DNA from: Rutpela maculata
Taxonomy: Eukaryota > Arthropoda > Insecta > Coleoptera > Cerambycidae
Direction: 5' to 3'
NCBI GenBank assembly: GCA_936432065.2
Contig: OW386291.2
Coordinates: forward strand, 103,047,823-103,111,822
DNA length: 64,000 bases
In this document: piece after piece, positions 1-12,600 of the stretch
Position numbering within the stretch: position 1 is the stretch's first letter
How the letters are laid out: every line of letters begins with the position of its first letter
Program-made: the position numbers and the translations under genes
Notes under the pieces: generated by a model
The model's input: the letters and a program-made list of their open reading frames with translations, nothing else
What the model was told of the DNA's origin: nothing
The model's database searches: none

Positions 1-895
1 TGCTGAAATAATAAATGTCATAAAACGTCGAGATTTTAAATTTAAGAGAAAAAAAAATTCTGTCAGTGTGTCGGTCTGTAACCTTTTTGTGCGCACGTTT
101 TCTTCGCAACGGTCGTCTAAGATACTGTCTTCAAATTTGGCACACATATATTCCATGACGAGATCTGGTACTAGATTATGTCTTGCGCTAATTCCGGTGA
201 AGGGTTGTGAGTTAAATAGGGTAAATAGGGAAAAACAATAAAGCAAGCTAATAACAGTCCAGAAACTTAATTTTTAAAATCTTCTATTTAACTTCATTTT
301 AAAAGCTTTGTACGGTAGTTAGTATGTTTGGGTCAAATCGTGCAACCAAAATGGATCCTGGAGGTATTGTTTAATAGTGGATTCGGCGGCGCCCGGAAAG
401 ATTCAAATATGGATTCGGCAGCGCCTGAAAATTGCCTTGGTATTCGACATGGTCCGGAAGTCACCTTGGTGTTTAGACGTTCCCGAATATGGATTATGCA
501 GCGCTCGAATATAGATTCGGCGGCGTTCTAATTTGGATTTGGCAACGCCCGAAAGTTACTTTGGAATTCGGCAGCGCCCAAAAATGGATTCAGCGGCATC
601 CTAATATCGATTCGGCAGCGCCCAGAAATTACCTTGGTATTCATGCGCGCCCGGATATGGATTTGGCACTATCTTAATATGGATACGGAAACGCCCGGAA
701 TTTGCCTTCGTATTCGGCAGCGTCCGGAAGTTCTGGAGGTTTGGCTAGCATTCGGCAACGCCCTTTTATTAAAATTCTGTGATCAATTATTTCCACATAC
801 TAGAGTGCAAATATGGTCAAGATGTTTTCCTTTAAAGAGACTTGGATGGGAAATCTGGATGTGGAAATATTGATTCCTTAGGCAGCGGTTTTATT
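1..895 (+). repeat. Family A (GTCY)n repeat, copy 1, with internal minisatellite
   Basis: This is the first of six related copies in the window. It starts inside the element, because the window edge removes the hairpin end seen in copy 2. The order is: 'aacgtcgagattttaa', a short degenerate GTCY tract (about 61-80), 'tgtgcgcacg', a core ending 'aaatttggcacacat' (about 135-150), a minisatellite (375-765), and an end 'ggcagcggtttt' (about 883-893) shared with copies 2 and 3. Known Helentron-associated repeats of flies (DINE-1/mini-me) have the same arrangement of hairpin, GTCY microsatellite and conserved core, so I infer a non-autonomous Helentron-like element. No protein is encoded. Confidence 0.6.
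375..765 (+). repeat. Degenerate minisatellite inside family A copy 1
   Basis: About 15 diverged units are spaced 21-31 bp apart around the consensus 'attcggcagcgcccgaa', for example near 380, 413, 515, 568, 609, 681, 710 and 750. The array is far more GC-rich than its surroundings. It ends just before 'ttattaaaattctgtg', where the sequence resumes alignment with family A copy 2. Short open frames across the array are a by-product of the repeats. Confidence 0.75.
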
Positions 896-997
896 CCAAA
901 AGCTACAACAAATTTTGAATGATTTATTTTATCACAACTCAATTGAGAGTAATACTCCAATTTCGATTTTCATAAAAAAAGTAATCTTTTAACAATT

Positions 998-1715
998 ACT
1001 TCCACGTCCAGTGGAAGTATAGTAACGACAAAAAAATTTTAAAAAATTTTTATTGTCCAAATAGGCTTAAAATGTCATGAAACGTCGAGATTTTAAGTTT
1101 GAGCGAAAAAAATTTTCTGTCTGTCGGTCTGTCGGTCTGTCTGTAACTTTTTTTTGTGCGCACGTTTACTGTGGAACCGTTTAAGACATTGACTTGAAAT
1201 TTGGTACACATACGTACTTTAATGAGATCTAGAACTAGATTATATTTTCATCTTGTTCCGTCGAAGGGTTGGGGGGTAAATTGGGGTAAATTTGGAGTAA
1301 ATGGGTAAATCAACCAGGTAAGAGTTCATGAAATTGGTATTTAGTATATACAAGAGAAGCTAAGGTCTCAAAAAAATTTTTGGCATTAGCCACCCCCATT
1401 ACCACCCCCACCTCCTTATTAAAGGGGATGAAAAAAATTGTGATTTAGTATATGTACAGGAACCAGAAACCTCAAAATATTTTTTTACTTCGTCCACCCC
1501 CCACTACCACCCCCCTACCACCACCCCCACCCCACTACCGATGTGGGGCATCGTTTTATGGGTTCTTGGGGTAGAGGATTTCAAATATTATATTATTAAA
1601 GTTCCATAAACAATTATTTTCACATACAAAGTTTTTTCGTTGTGAGTGACTTGGATAGAGAATCTGGATGTGGAAGTAGTGATTCCTTGGGCAGCGGTTT
1701 TTTTATTGTAGAAGA
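998..1715 (+). repeat. Family A (GTCY)n repeat, copy 2 (most complete, no minisatellite)
   Basis: It opens with the hairpin acttccac-gtcca-gtggaagt (998-1018). Next come 'tatagtaacgac', 'aaatgtcatgaaacgtcgag', a (CTGT/CGGT)n tract (about 1117-1143), 'tgtgcgcacg' and a core 'gaaatttggtacacatacg'. After that are three AC-rich blocks of 'accacccccac' type (1390-1545), then 'attattaaagttcc' and the end 'gattccttgggcagcgg'. Copies 3-6 match it over most of this length. Helentron-like by architecture; no replication protein lies nearby. Confidence 0.65.
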
Positions 1716-2670
1716 ACCGAAATGTATTAAATTGAATTACCTTTCAACGCTGTAATAACCAATTTCAGACCCTTCGGTTTTTAAGTTATTCACGAAAAAT
1801 ACGTGTTGAAATTTGACATTTAGAATGGGACGAAAAAACACAAAACCTTAAAAAAAATAATATCTCTAACAATCTTTGAACGGGACTAATCTGAAATTTA
1901 AGGTAAAGTTAATTTCTTATGTTTCAAGTCGTACAAATAACAGTTTTTGACATAATTCGTAATTTTCAAGATATTTCCAGAAACCTATTTTTTAACGAAT
2001 TGCTAGATACAACGAATCAAAAATAACGGTCATTTACATTCAAACTATACAAATTGCGCGGAGATATTAACAAAATTGTATGACTTTTATATCAACTTTA
2101 TTATTCTAATTATAACATGTTGTTTGAGTGACCTATAATAATTAATATCATGAGAGAAATAGAAGTAAAAATTGTTGAATTACTTAAACACTATCAACGA
2201 AAAAACTAGCTCGAATTAAAACTAAAATATACTTTACGTGCAATATGTACAATATGTTTACTTAAAGTAAACTGCAATTAAATTTTAATTTTATTTATAT
2301 AAATATATACTTTGGAAAAAACTTTGTTAATTTAGATGAATTATAGTTTTACAGATATCTATGAAATTACATTTAAAATCACGAGGTGTAGATGCTCCAA
2401 ACTGATTAATTTTGAAGCACAGTGGCAAGTGTAAAGTAAAAAATATATTATAATTTAAGCTATCAAACTTTATCGTATAATTTTTTCCATCTTGTTAGTT
2501 TCAATTCGACAGCTTTATCTTTAACGGTATCTTAGTAACTCTACAACTCTTTCAACCATGCATTTCTCTACAAGAGGTTGTTCTTGGGTCACCTACTATA
2601 CTTTTCTTAAATAGAATCCAATAAGAAATCCAAAAATTTAAACAAAACGAATTAAAATAATCTCCAACAT
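1716..2670. other. AT-rich sequence, nothing recognised
   Basis: No long reading frame, tRNA or identifiable repeat end. Phrases such as 'gtttttaagttattcacga' (about 1778) and 'taatatctctaacaatctttgaacg' resemble the cores of the foldback and GTCY repeats, so this is probably old repeat sequence. Confidence 0.4.
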
Positions 2671-2674
2671 ACAC

Positions 2675-4945
2675 TAGTTCACAAGTTCAAAGACGTGTTA
2701 ATTCTTGATAAAGCTTGTAAAAATGTGAGTAAGGGCACATTGGATTCGGAATGACGTCTAGAAAAATGTGCAAAACTTTCAAACCCGCATATAAACAATT
2801 GCAAAAGTTATAAACAAATTAAGATTGAAGAAATAACGAGCTTCGTTTTTTGAAAATAACTCGAAAACCATTAATATTTAAGAAATTTAAAAAAAAGATT
2901 CTTGAAGAGGAAGAAATTTCCAATAGAAAAGTCAGAACTCTCGGTATTCTATCTCTATTATTAATAATTTTAATTTAATGTTGAAAATAAGGCTTCGTGC
3001 GGCAAACGCTAAGCCGTTACGAAACCGGCCGTAATAAGTAAAAATATTTTTTTATGTATTAAATATTAATTTAAAAATTTTAAAAAACTATGGTATTATT
3101 CAGACATTTAAAGAAAAAAAAATCCAGATTTTTCATAAAATGAGCCTATTGTTAATTAACAATTTTTTTAGAGCTTACGTTTATATTTCAAGTCGGGTAA
3201 TTGTTAAGCAAAAGCCACTAAAATTATTACGTTTCCTTTAGACCTTATATCAACTATACTGTACGAGATTATGACATTGCGATATTTTTAATTGTTATAG
3301 TCTATTAGTTATTAATTATTTAAGATAACAAAAAACTAAAGAATTAAAAAAAAAAGGTTGACATTTTTTTATTAATTTTAATTATTATTACTGGTTTTAT
3401 ATTCAAAAATAACATAAGATTACATAAACTTTAAATTTTTAGTGTTATTTGTTTAAACAAATTTTATAAACAAATAGATAAATTACTTATTTTTGAAAAA
3501 CATTTTTTGCCATTTTATTTGTTATAAAATATTATGAATTAAAAAAAAAATTTTTTTCTTAAAAATATTTTTTAATTGTTTACAATCATTTTTTTCCTTT
3601 CTTCATTATTTAAACAAGTTATTAAGTAAAAATTTTAGTCTTAAAACCTATTATTTGCAATTCTCTACAAGGTGGATTTTTTTTGTTGTTAATTTATTTG
3701 TTTATTTAATAAATAATTTGTTATTAACAACCTCCGAATGTGTTTATATTTTTTTAGATAGAAAAAAAATTTAAAAAAAACAACCGTATACATAAACACA
3801 TAAAAAAAATGTTAATATTTCTTATAGAATTTTAAATTTTAAATATTAAAAATGTTTTTTGACATATTTATGTATACGGTTGTTCTGGTTATTTTTTTCT
3901 ATCTAAAAAAATATAAACACATTCGGCGATTGTTAATTAGAAATTGTTTATTAAATAAACAAATTAATTAATAACAAAAATTCCACCTTGTAGAGAATTG
4001 CAAATAAAAAATTTTAAGAATATTTTTTTTCTTAATAATTTGTTCAAATGAAGAAAAACGGGAAAAATAATTAAAAAAATGTTTTAAGAAAAAATTTTTT
4101 TTTCAAAAATACTTAATTTATCTATTTCTTTATAAAATTTGTTTAAACAAATACCACTAAAAATTTAAAGTTTATATAATTTTATAGTATTTTTGAATAT
4201 AAAAACAGTAATAATAATAATTTTAAAATTAATCAAAAAAAATTTTCAACCTCTATTTAATTTCTTAGTTTCTTGTTAGCTTAAATAATTAATAACTAAT
4301 AGACTGTAACAATTAAAAACATCGCAATGTCATAATCTCATAAAATATAGTTGACATAAGGTCCTCACGAAGCGAAATAATTTTAGTGGCTTTTGTTTAA
4401 CAATTTTCCGACTTGAAACATAAACGTAAACTCAAAAAAAAAAAAAATTGTTAATTAACAACGAGCTCATTTTATGAAAAATCGGTACAAAAATTTTTTC
4501 CAACGGGATATTGGTCCTTTAAGTGTCTAAATAATAACGCAATTTAAAAAAAAAAATTATATTAAAACTTGACAATATAAAAAAATTGTTTTGCTTCTTA
4601 CGATCGGTTTCAGAGTATCGTAACTGTTTAGCGTTCGCCGTGCGAAGCCCCATTTTCAACATTAAATTAAAGTTATTAATAGTAGAGATAGAGTTCCAGA
4701 AGTCCAGACTTTTTTATTGGAAATTTCTTCCTCTTTAAGAACCTCTTTTTTTTAATTTCTCAATTATTAATAGTTTTCGAGTTATTTGCAAAAAACGAAA
4801 CTCGTCATTTTTTTCAATCTTAATTTGTTTATAACTTTTGCACATTTTTCTAGACGTCATTCCGAATCCAATGAGCCGTCACTTATATTTTTACAAGCTT
4901 TATCAAGAATTAACACGTGTTTGAACTTGTGAATTAGACTAAATA
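2675..4945. mobile_element. 2.3-kb foldback element (imperfect palindrome)
   Basis: The left arm (about 2675-3797) is repeated as its reverse complement in the right arm (about 3868-4945), with a loop near 3798-3867. Clear paired blocks are: 'ttcacaagttcaaa' (2680) with 'tttgaacttgtgaatt' (4920); 'ggattcggaatgacgtctag' (2742) with 'ctagacgtcattccgaatcc' (4851); 'ctctacaaggtgga' (3662) with 'tccaccttgtagag' (3982); and 'caaccgtatacata' (3781) with 'tatgtatacggttg' (3868). It has no coding capacity. The arms differ by scattered substitutions and small indels, so the palindrome is old. I could not identify a target-site duplication. Confidence 0.8.
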
Positions 4946-5460
4946 AGATTCTTTTACATTAACATAATTTTGTAGTTTATCACGTATCTAAAATATTTTT
5001 GCTAATAACTTTTCTCTTACTTCTGTAGTTTAATTAAACTACAGAACACTATTTTACTTATAGCCTTGCTGAACCATCCTTAATAAAAGTTGTTTACAAT
5101 CAAGAGGTAGGTACAAATTCCGTCCTCATTTTAACAGTTACACGAATTGTCTCCACTAAGTTTACTTTTCCTAGTAGTAATATATTCGAGCAAACTAAAA
5201 CATCTGGATCAACATGTGGTATATAATAACCTACTTCCACGGTGTTGCCAGCTGACTAGATGCCATCTAAACCGCTTCTGTGGTCAGCAAGTATTCAAAA
5301 TGAATATTTTTCGAGCGACAGGCACGGCAGCTAGTAACAAACCGCTGAACTCAAATATTCACTAGGATGTTAAAATGGGTCACTTGACCTCCAACTTAAA
5401 ATAAGTTTTAATGGCATAATACGACATCTACGATGCCCCTGCGTTAATATCTCTGGCAGG
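4946..5460. other. Unassigned flank between foldback and (TA)n region
   Basis: Nothing recognised. A 72-codon open frame at 5147-5365 has no family resemblance and no coding signature. Confidence 0.3.
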
Positions 5461-5514
5461 TCAGATGGCATCCGAATACCGGATGCCATCTGACTCGTGG
5501 ATGCCATCTGAACC
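5461..5514. repeat. Short perfect inverted repeat plus a third direct copy
   Basis: 'tcagatggcatccg' (5461-5474) pairs with 'cggatgccatctga' (5480-5493) around a 5-base loop. A further 'ggatgccatctga' follows at about 5499-5511. It sits just upstream of the long (TA)n tract. Confidence 0.8.
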
Positions 5515-5549
5515 TAAAATTTTACATTGTGGAATGCCAAGTAATACCT

Positions 5550-5683
<134 letters not shown>

Positions 5684-5689
5684 TTAGGG

Positions 5690-6556
5690 AGCCACAAGAG
5701 AATACTTAACTCTTTATTGATGATATGCAGCTTTCTTGAGATGAAACCTGACTAGAAACCTTCTCGACAAACTACTCTCTTTCAAATAAATCAAAAACGA
5801 AGAAGTGCAGCTCACTGAATGTGTACTGGGCTTACTATAAAAGCCTTTACGGCATAATACACATTCAAAAAAGAAAACCAATTCAAAATCGGATAAGCAG
5901 TTGAAGAGATTTGCAGCCACAGATAGACATGCAGATACACAGACAGACGTGTCATATTTATTCCATCCCTCGTTTCTGTATTGAAATATGCTACCCTCGC
6001 TGTAAAGCAAAGTTTATGCAAGAAAGGAAATTAACCTTTGTTTTTTTTAGAGGGAAGCAAGGCTTCATCGCCGGTAGCTCATAGCCTCGGTAGATTAGTC
6101 ATAGGTAACTGGATAATTGTTAAAACGATGAGGTTGTAAACATCTAGAAATCTCTTTGTTGTTATTTATTTGTTTACCTAGAGGGTGAATGGGGGCGCCA
6201 ATCCTTCTATTTTTACATTTTAAGTAGAGTTGATCATTAGAAAGATAAACTGGTCAAAGTTTTAGCGAGTTTAAAAAGTTGATAAAAATTAGGAATGAAT
6301 AAATGTTTGTATCAGTTGTATCACTCCACTGAAATGAGTCAACCAATATTATTTATAAAATTGATTTTATTAGAAATCAATCAAACTGTAATCTTAAGAC
6401 TAAGTGCAATATTTACATAGGAACAACGATAATAGAGAACACATCCACGGAACAATACATTAATATGCAGCGACAAATTGGACTTCACAGTGTTTAAATA
6501 ATCTTTCAATATTTCATGACCAAACCTTATATTCTAGAATTTCTTACGTTTGTTGG
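5690..6556. other. Non-coding interval, nothing recognised
   Basis: Two overlapping minus-strand open frames (5714-6021) show no family features. No RNA gene or repeat end was found. Confidence 0.3.
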
Positions 6557-6564
6557 GTATTTTG

Positions 6565-8163
6565 CAGGGTGTATTAAATAGGTGGTGCGACAAGGACCCG
6601 TTGAGTGGCTTCATAAGTGCTTACTTTGTACATAATGTAATAGATGGCAGGAGCAATAGTGTCCGTCATTATTTACGCATAGAAAGATAATTTTGCAAAT
6701 TCTGTACATACGTGCATACAGTGTTACATACATTCCCGGGCTTTCGTTTTTAGTGAAAAATCTTGTAGTCAAACAAAATATCAGTGACATTTGACATCAA
6801 ATACCTGGAAGAAATACATTCAATACGCTAGTGCTAAATATAAAAAAGTCAGCTATATTTTCATACGACAGTTAGAAAATATGGAGTGCCTATTTGTGTA
6901 CTTATGCTTACGACTATAAAGACCAAAAATTATCACTTTTCTTAGTGCCAAAAAATACTGAAGAGATAGAAATGTGATAGTTTACAAAGTACCTACTTGA
7001 AATAAAAAGCCACATATTTGTGAAAAACATTTTTGCTCCAGCAGTATAAAAAGTAATTTTACTTCACAGTCTGAAAATGGAGTTGTTATATACACTGTAA
7101 GTTTTAAATTTACATAAATATTTGTAACATAACCTATAGATATAAAAACGTCTTTTTAAATATATTTTATGCTTTTAGCGGCAGTTTTAAAGAAAAAGGT
7201 TGAAGAAAGGTGCACTTCCAAGCAAATTAGATGCTTGTTCTTCAGAAAATGTTGTCGCTAAGAAAATTAAGAAGTTATTAAATGAGTGATGTTCACGATA
7301 GTATAATTTATCCTCATTTCTGAGAGTTTGTATTTACACTTACTAGAAAAAATTTTGTCTGAAGAATGTGTCGTCAAATTACCAAATAAGAATTGAGGTA
7401 TTCATAAATGTATTGAAAGTAGAAGCTTAGTGTTTACATAAGGCAGAACAGCTTGATAAATTAATTACAACATGTTTTAAGACGGTAAGTGCTTTTTAGA
7501 TAGTATTTGTTTCCAAATGATAATTTAGTTTTTCAAGTAATTATTTGTATAATTTCTACTTTCAGGTTGGATTTTGTCTCATGTTTGGTCCTACAATAGA
7601 GGTTATTTTTTGCATAAGGATATTAAGTTAACATCAATCAGTAAACCGATCACTGTAGAAGAATTGCAGCATATTTTTCTGAAAATTTAATCTACAACGC
7701 TTGCTTAGGTGGGCCAAGTACAAATATTATTATCAAAGTGTTCATTCTGATGTGCAATTAAAGTCAACTTATGTTGGGAGCATAGAGAATGCTCAGTAAT
7801 TTTGGAGAAAGGAACTATTTGTAAACATATTATGTAAATCTTGTTCTTATAATATTGCAGCCCATTACGCCCAGTACTGTTGTAAATAAATTTGTATATT
7901 TTACATAAATTTTATTTTCTTACCATACCCAAATAAATTTGAAACTGGTGAATATTTGTTCCTTTACATAACTGAAATTGCTGTTCAGTTGTGAATATAT
8001 GCAACACTATATGCAGCAAAGCAAATTCATGTACCTATATACAGGTTTTTGTTGGACGCTAAAGCTCGCGCCATCTACTAAATTAAATAGGAAGCATGCA
8101 CTTATGAAGCCATTATTATCATAGGAAAGTGCCTTAGTCGGACCACCTATTTAATACACCCTG
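6565..8163 (+). mobile_element. P-superfamily-like DNA transposon, decayed, with 8-bp TSD
   Basis: The 1.6-kb element is bounded by inverted ends of about 27 bp starting 'cagggtgtattaaatagg' and flanked by the 8-bp target duplication 'gtattttg' (6557-6564 and 8164-8171). A second internal inverted block 'tggcttcataagtgc' lies at 6606-6620, with its complement at 8098-8112. A weaker pair follows ('tagatggc...gtcc', about 6652 and 8065). Eight-base duplications fit the P and hAT superfamilies. The THAP-type coding remnants inside, together with the subterminal inverted repeats, favour P. All frames are broken, so it is inactive. Confidence 0.75.
6880..7690 (+). pseudogene. THAP-domain transposase remnant (P-like)
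   Basis: Broken coding sequence for a P-type transposase. A possible start is near 6881 (MECLFVYLC). One frame gives 'KPHICEKHFCSSSIKSN' (about 7010-7060), which matches the C..H portion of the THAP C2CH zinc finger. After an intron-like segment, 'RLKKGALPSKLDA' (about 7193-7232) matches the usual end of that domain (basic-Leu-x-x-x-Ala-x-Pro). Two intron candidates have good borders: 'gtaagt' at about 7098 to 'cttttag' at 7180, and 'gtaagtgc' at about 7484 to 'ctttcag' at 7565. Stops and frameshifts occur throughout, and no catalytic region could be read downstream. In the family, the THAP finger binds the transposon ends. It could instead be a captured host THAP gene, but the flanking inverted ends make a transposase more likely. 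Confidence 0.65.
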
Positions 8164-8171
8164 GTATTTTG

Positions 8172-9080
8172 CCACTGTAAAAATAAACAATATTTATATT
8201 CTAGAAGTTGTGATCATAAATTCCGCATAATATAAGTATACCTTTGCATCTAGCTTAGGATGAGTATGATATAATAAACTTAAGTATAAATATTGTATAC
8301 AACGTGATTTACCAAGATATGTGGAAAATAAAATGGTGAACTAGTCTTCAATATAGGAAAGCCCCTGCAAAATTTTAGAGTGTTCTGAGATAATTTAGTA
8401 TATTAAATTCTTAGTAAGTTTGCGAAGATACACTACTGTTATTAACTAGGTCAGTATTAGGGCGACTAACTTACTTATGAAAGAACATATTGGAGTTGTT
8501 TACATTTCCTTAATTGGCATAAAAAGTGAAGCCGGCGAGTGCCGCGTTTTTTGCTTTCGGTCGAACAATCAGGACACCGGCGTGTTATTGAAGTGTTCAA
8601 CTAAATATCTCTTATATCTACTTGTTGTTTCAGAGTTCATTAGCATAGGGCCGATGTATTTTCTATTTATTTCGATTTATTTCGCTATTTTTGTAGTGTG
8701 ATTTGATTAAAACCAAAAAGTCACTTCTACCCTATCCAGCTTTGCTGTCAGTAGTGTCAATCCCAAGTCTGATGAAGTGATATGGTTGTACCGCGTTACG
8801 TTAGATTAGTTAAAGTCATTGGCGGCGCATTTCTACAAAAAATAAGGTCATTTTTCGGTCATTTTTTTAAATTTTTCGTTTCTTTAACTCCTTTCGGTGG
8901 ACAGCCTACTGTTAAATTTTCTGCATGTCATGGTAGATCACGTTGTATAAGGCTAGGCCTTATTTCATTAATGATAGTGATAACAGTAATATACTAAAAT
9001 TTTGAAACGATTCTCCGAAATTTATAGGTTAATAAAAGTAACACATATTCACACTTGGAAGAATGAGATAATGTCAAAGG
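8172..9080. other. Non-coding interval, nothing recognised
   Basis: Open frames at 8477-8701 (74 codons) and 8782-8997 (71 codons) are moderately GC-balanced but match no family I know. They could be fragments of an unidentified retroelement. Confidence 0.3.
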
Positions 9081-9639
9081 ACATAATAATAATAATAATA
9101 ATAATAATGTTTATTTGAATTTAAAAGATTAGATACATCATTTGACAAAGAAAGAAATTTTCCAAATAAACACTCAGGTTTCACATAAGTATTCTAGTAG
9201 ATACTTGTTTGTGATGTTGGGAGTGTGGACATTTTATTATTACATTTATATCTAATATCTATGTATAATATAATATTTACACATACATACACATATACAT
9301 TTACTTACATACTAGACACTATAAAATCAAATATACACATACCACATAACTTAATAAATAACGATAAGTAAATAAACACATCATATAAATCTCAATAACT
9401 TCTCAAAAAATTGCCTTGCAGGATATTATTCATTTGGTTCCTAGGAAATTCCAAAATCCATGTTTTTACTTTCTTTTTAAACATAAACATATTTTTCACA
9501 TTTCTTATATCATCAGGTAAGTAGTCATATAATTTTACAGATAAATAAGTGTGATTCTTTACACCAACTGTTTTATAAACTTTTGGTTTTACTGTAATTA
9601 TATTTTTTAGTCTGGTGTCATAACCATGTTTCTTAAAAT

Positions 9640-12600
9640 CTATATTTTTTGTTTTTTGTTCATTAGAAGAGAGTAACCATATAATTGACGGATGTCCATA
9701 ACAGCCATTTCTTGTAGCAAACTATTACTTGAATAAGTATATTCTTTATTTAATATAATTTTTAAAAACCACTTTTGTAAAACCATTAATTTATTCAAAT
9801 AACAATTTGCCACTGCTCCCCAACCTATTATTCCATAGGTGAAATGCGTCTGTATTAATGCAAAAGATAATGTCTTTAATTGACTAATACTTAGGTACTG
9901 TTTCAGGAATTTGAAACGTGATAATAAATATCTAGTTTTATTTGTAATATAATTTACTTGCAAATCCCAACGAAGGTGTTTGTCAATCACAATACCCAAA
10001 TATTTCATCGATTTTGCTTCCTCAATTATTAGATTTGATGATATATTCAAAGGACCGAAATTTGGGAGATTATTCACTAAGGATGTAAAATGAAGGTATT
10101 TGGTTTTCATGTTATTTATAGTTAAGATATTTGTGTCAAACCAATTTTTGATGTTTTTGAAATCCTTCTCTACTATTTGTTTTAGGTCCTGCCACGTGTC
10201 TGCACTATAAAATATAGCGGTGTCATCAGCAAAGCTCAAAATTTCTCCTGCACTATTAAGGGTAGATTTTTTAGATTACTCTGAAGGAGCGGGCGATTGG
10301 CCTTCTCCCACTGCGACCTATAAGGTCTATTGTAGTACTCCTTTTTTGTGTGCCTCAGGACTCCCCATCCAAACATGGTCTTCCTAGACTTCGAGTCTGT
10401 TGATAAGGGCCCCCAGGCACGGTTATCAGCCTCTGTCTTTCTCTCGCCGAGCCGCCTCAGTCCAGTCAGGCTTTTACAGCTCAGCATATGGACTGAGATC
10501 TCCAGCGAGAACTTGGGTCACCATTCCAAGCGCTGGACGCGACCAACGTTGCACTATTAAGGGTAAGTAGACTATTTATATAAATAATAAATAAAATCGG
10601 CCCTAAAACAGTTCCTTGAGGGACACCCCAATTTATAATTCGTGAATTACTTAGAGCCTCATTAATTCGTACATATTGGGTCCTCCCTGTAAGATAACTT
10701 TTTATGAGTTGGAAAGCATTTCCCCGAAACCCGAGTTTCTGCATTTTTGACAATAGTCGCTTGTGACAGACAGTATCAAATGCCTTTGCTAAGTCTACAA
10801 AAACACACAGAGATGGCTTATTATTATCTAATTTTCTATAAATTAACCCTGTTAAATAGGCTATAGCATCTTCTGTGGACTTTTTTTCCCTGAAACCAAA
10901 TTGCCTGTTAGATATAATATTAAATTTATCTAAAAATTTCACAATTCTATTTTTTAGTATATTTTCAAGCAATTTGGCAACATTGGAAATTAGCGCAATA
11001 GGTCTATAGTTGATTAATTTTAATTTATCGCCATTTTTATATAGGGGTTTTATAACTCCAACTTTTAATACATTTGGAAATATCCCTTGTGCAAGCGAGC
11101 TATTGATCAAATGAATAAGTGGTTGCTTTATTTCATTTATGGTTTGTTTTAGGGTTTCGGCTTTAATATTATCGTAACCAGGTGCCTTCTTTTCTTTTAA
11201 ACTATTTGTAATCTCTCTTAATTCAGTTTCGTTAGTTGGTTGCAAAAATATTGAATTTTCAAGGTATTTCTCATTATCACTAAGTTGACCAGTATTTTGT
11301 ATTTGCTTTGCTAAAGATTCACCCATATTAATATAGTGCTGATTAAACGTATCAGCTATTTCTTTTTCATTTTTAATGATTTTGTTATCGAATTCAATTT
11401 CCTTTAAAATCGTATCGTTATTACTTTTATTACAAATTCGATTTACCGCATTCCAAAGTTCTTTTGTAGAGTTCTTATTTTTTGTTATGATACTATTATA
11501 GTAATGCATTTTAGCATTTTTAATCAATTGCGTTAGTTTGTTTTTATATTTTTTGTATTGTCTGATTATTTCTGTATTTTCTGGGTTTTGTTTCATTTTA
11601 TGGTATAAAGAATTTTTCTCTTTTACGGATTGAAGGAGGCCTGACGTTATCCATTCTTTTTTTCCTTTGGATTTGTTCATTTTTTTTTTAGTTTTTGTGT
11701 TTTTGTTTATGTAGTATGTGAACTTATTAATAAATGATTCCCACTGTAGATTAAGATCTTCCTTTTGGTATATATCTGCCCATTGTTCTTTTTGTAAATC
11801 ACATTGTAAGTTAATATAATCTATATATTTTTTTGTTGTATAATTTGTCTTAGTTAAAGGAGTAATATTACTATTTGTATCTAGATATAATAAAATTGGG
11901 TAGTGATCTGTAATTGGTGTTTTTATTATAATAGGAAAAAAATTGTTTTCTCTTTCAGCACTCTTAATAAAAAAATGATCTATGGTGGATTTTTGTTCAT
12001 TTTGTTCTCTGGTGTACTTGTTTATATATGACCTAAAGTCATATTCGTTTAGTATATTTAAATATTCTTGACAGACATCATCATCCGAGGAAATATTGAT
12101 GTTTATATCTCCAGTTAATACGTGTGCGTAATAACATTTATTTATTTCCTTTAGATAATTTTTTAATCCGTCATTGAAACTATATGGACATGTGTTAGGA
12201 GATCTATATATACAAGTTATTAAAATATTTCTATTATTTACATTTATTTCTACTTCCAGTAAATTTAAATTAATGAGGTTATTATTATATTTTATATTTT
12301 CTAATATATAAACTCTATGATGATATGATAGACATTTTTTTATTAGTACTATTACTCCATCATTTTTGTTAACATTTCCTTCATTATACAGAGTGTCATA
12401 TCCATTTATATTAGATAATGCTAGATCCTGAATTTCAAATGTTTCTGTTAGAATGATAATATCAAAATTTTCTGTGAAGTGATTGAGTAATAGCAAGAGT
12501 TCATCAAAATTTTTTTGTAGACTTCTGATATTGGTTTGAAATACTTTTATATTTGTATTTAGATTTAAGTTTGAAATCAAATCATTGTGTTCAATTACAT

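Noticed and set aside
328..873. Three overlapping frames of 62-79 codons
   Set aside because: They lie over the degenerate minisatellite and change phase with each unit.
10236..10560. Open frames on both strands across the SINE-like insert
   Set aside because: Both cross an insertion border, and their residues show no family; they reflect the insert's higher GC.
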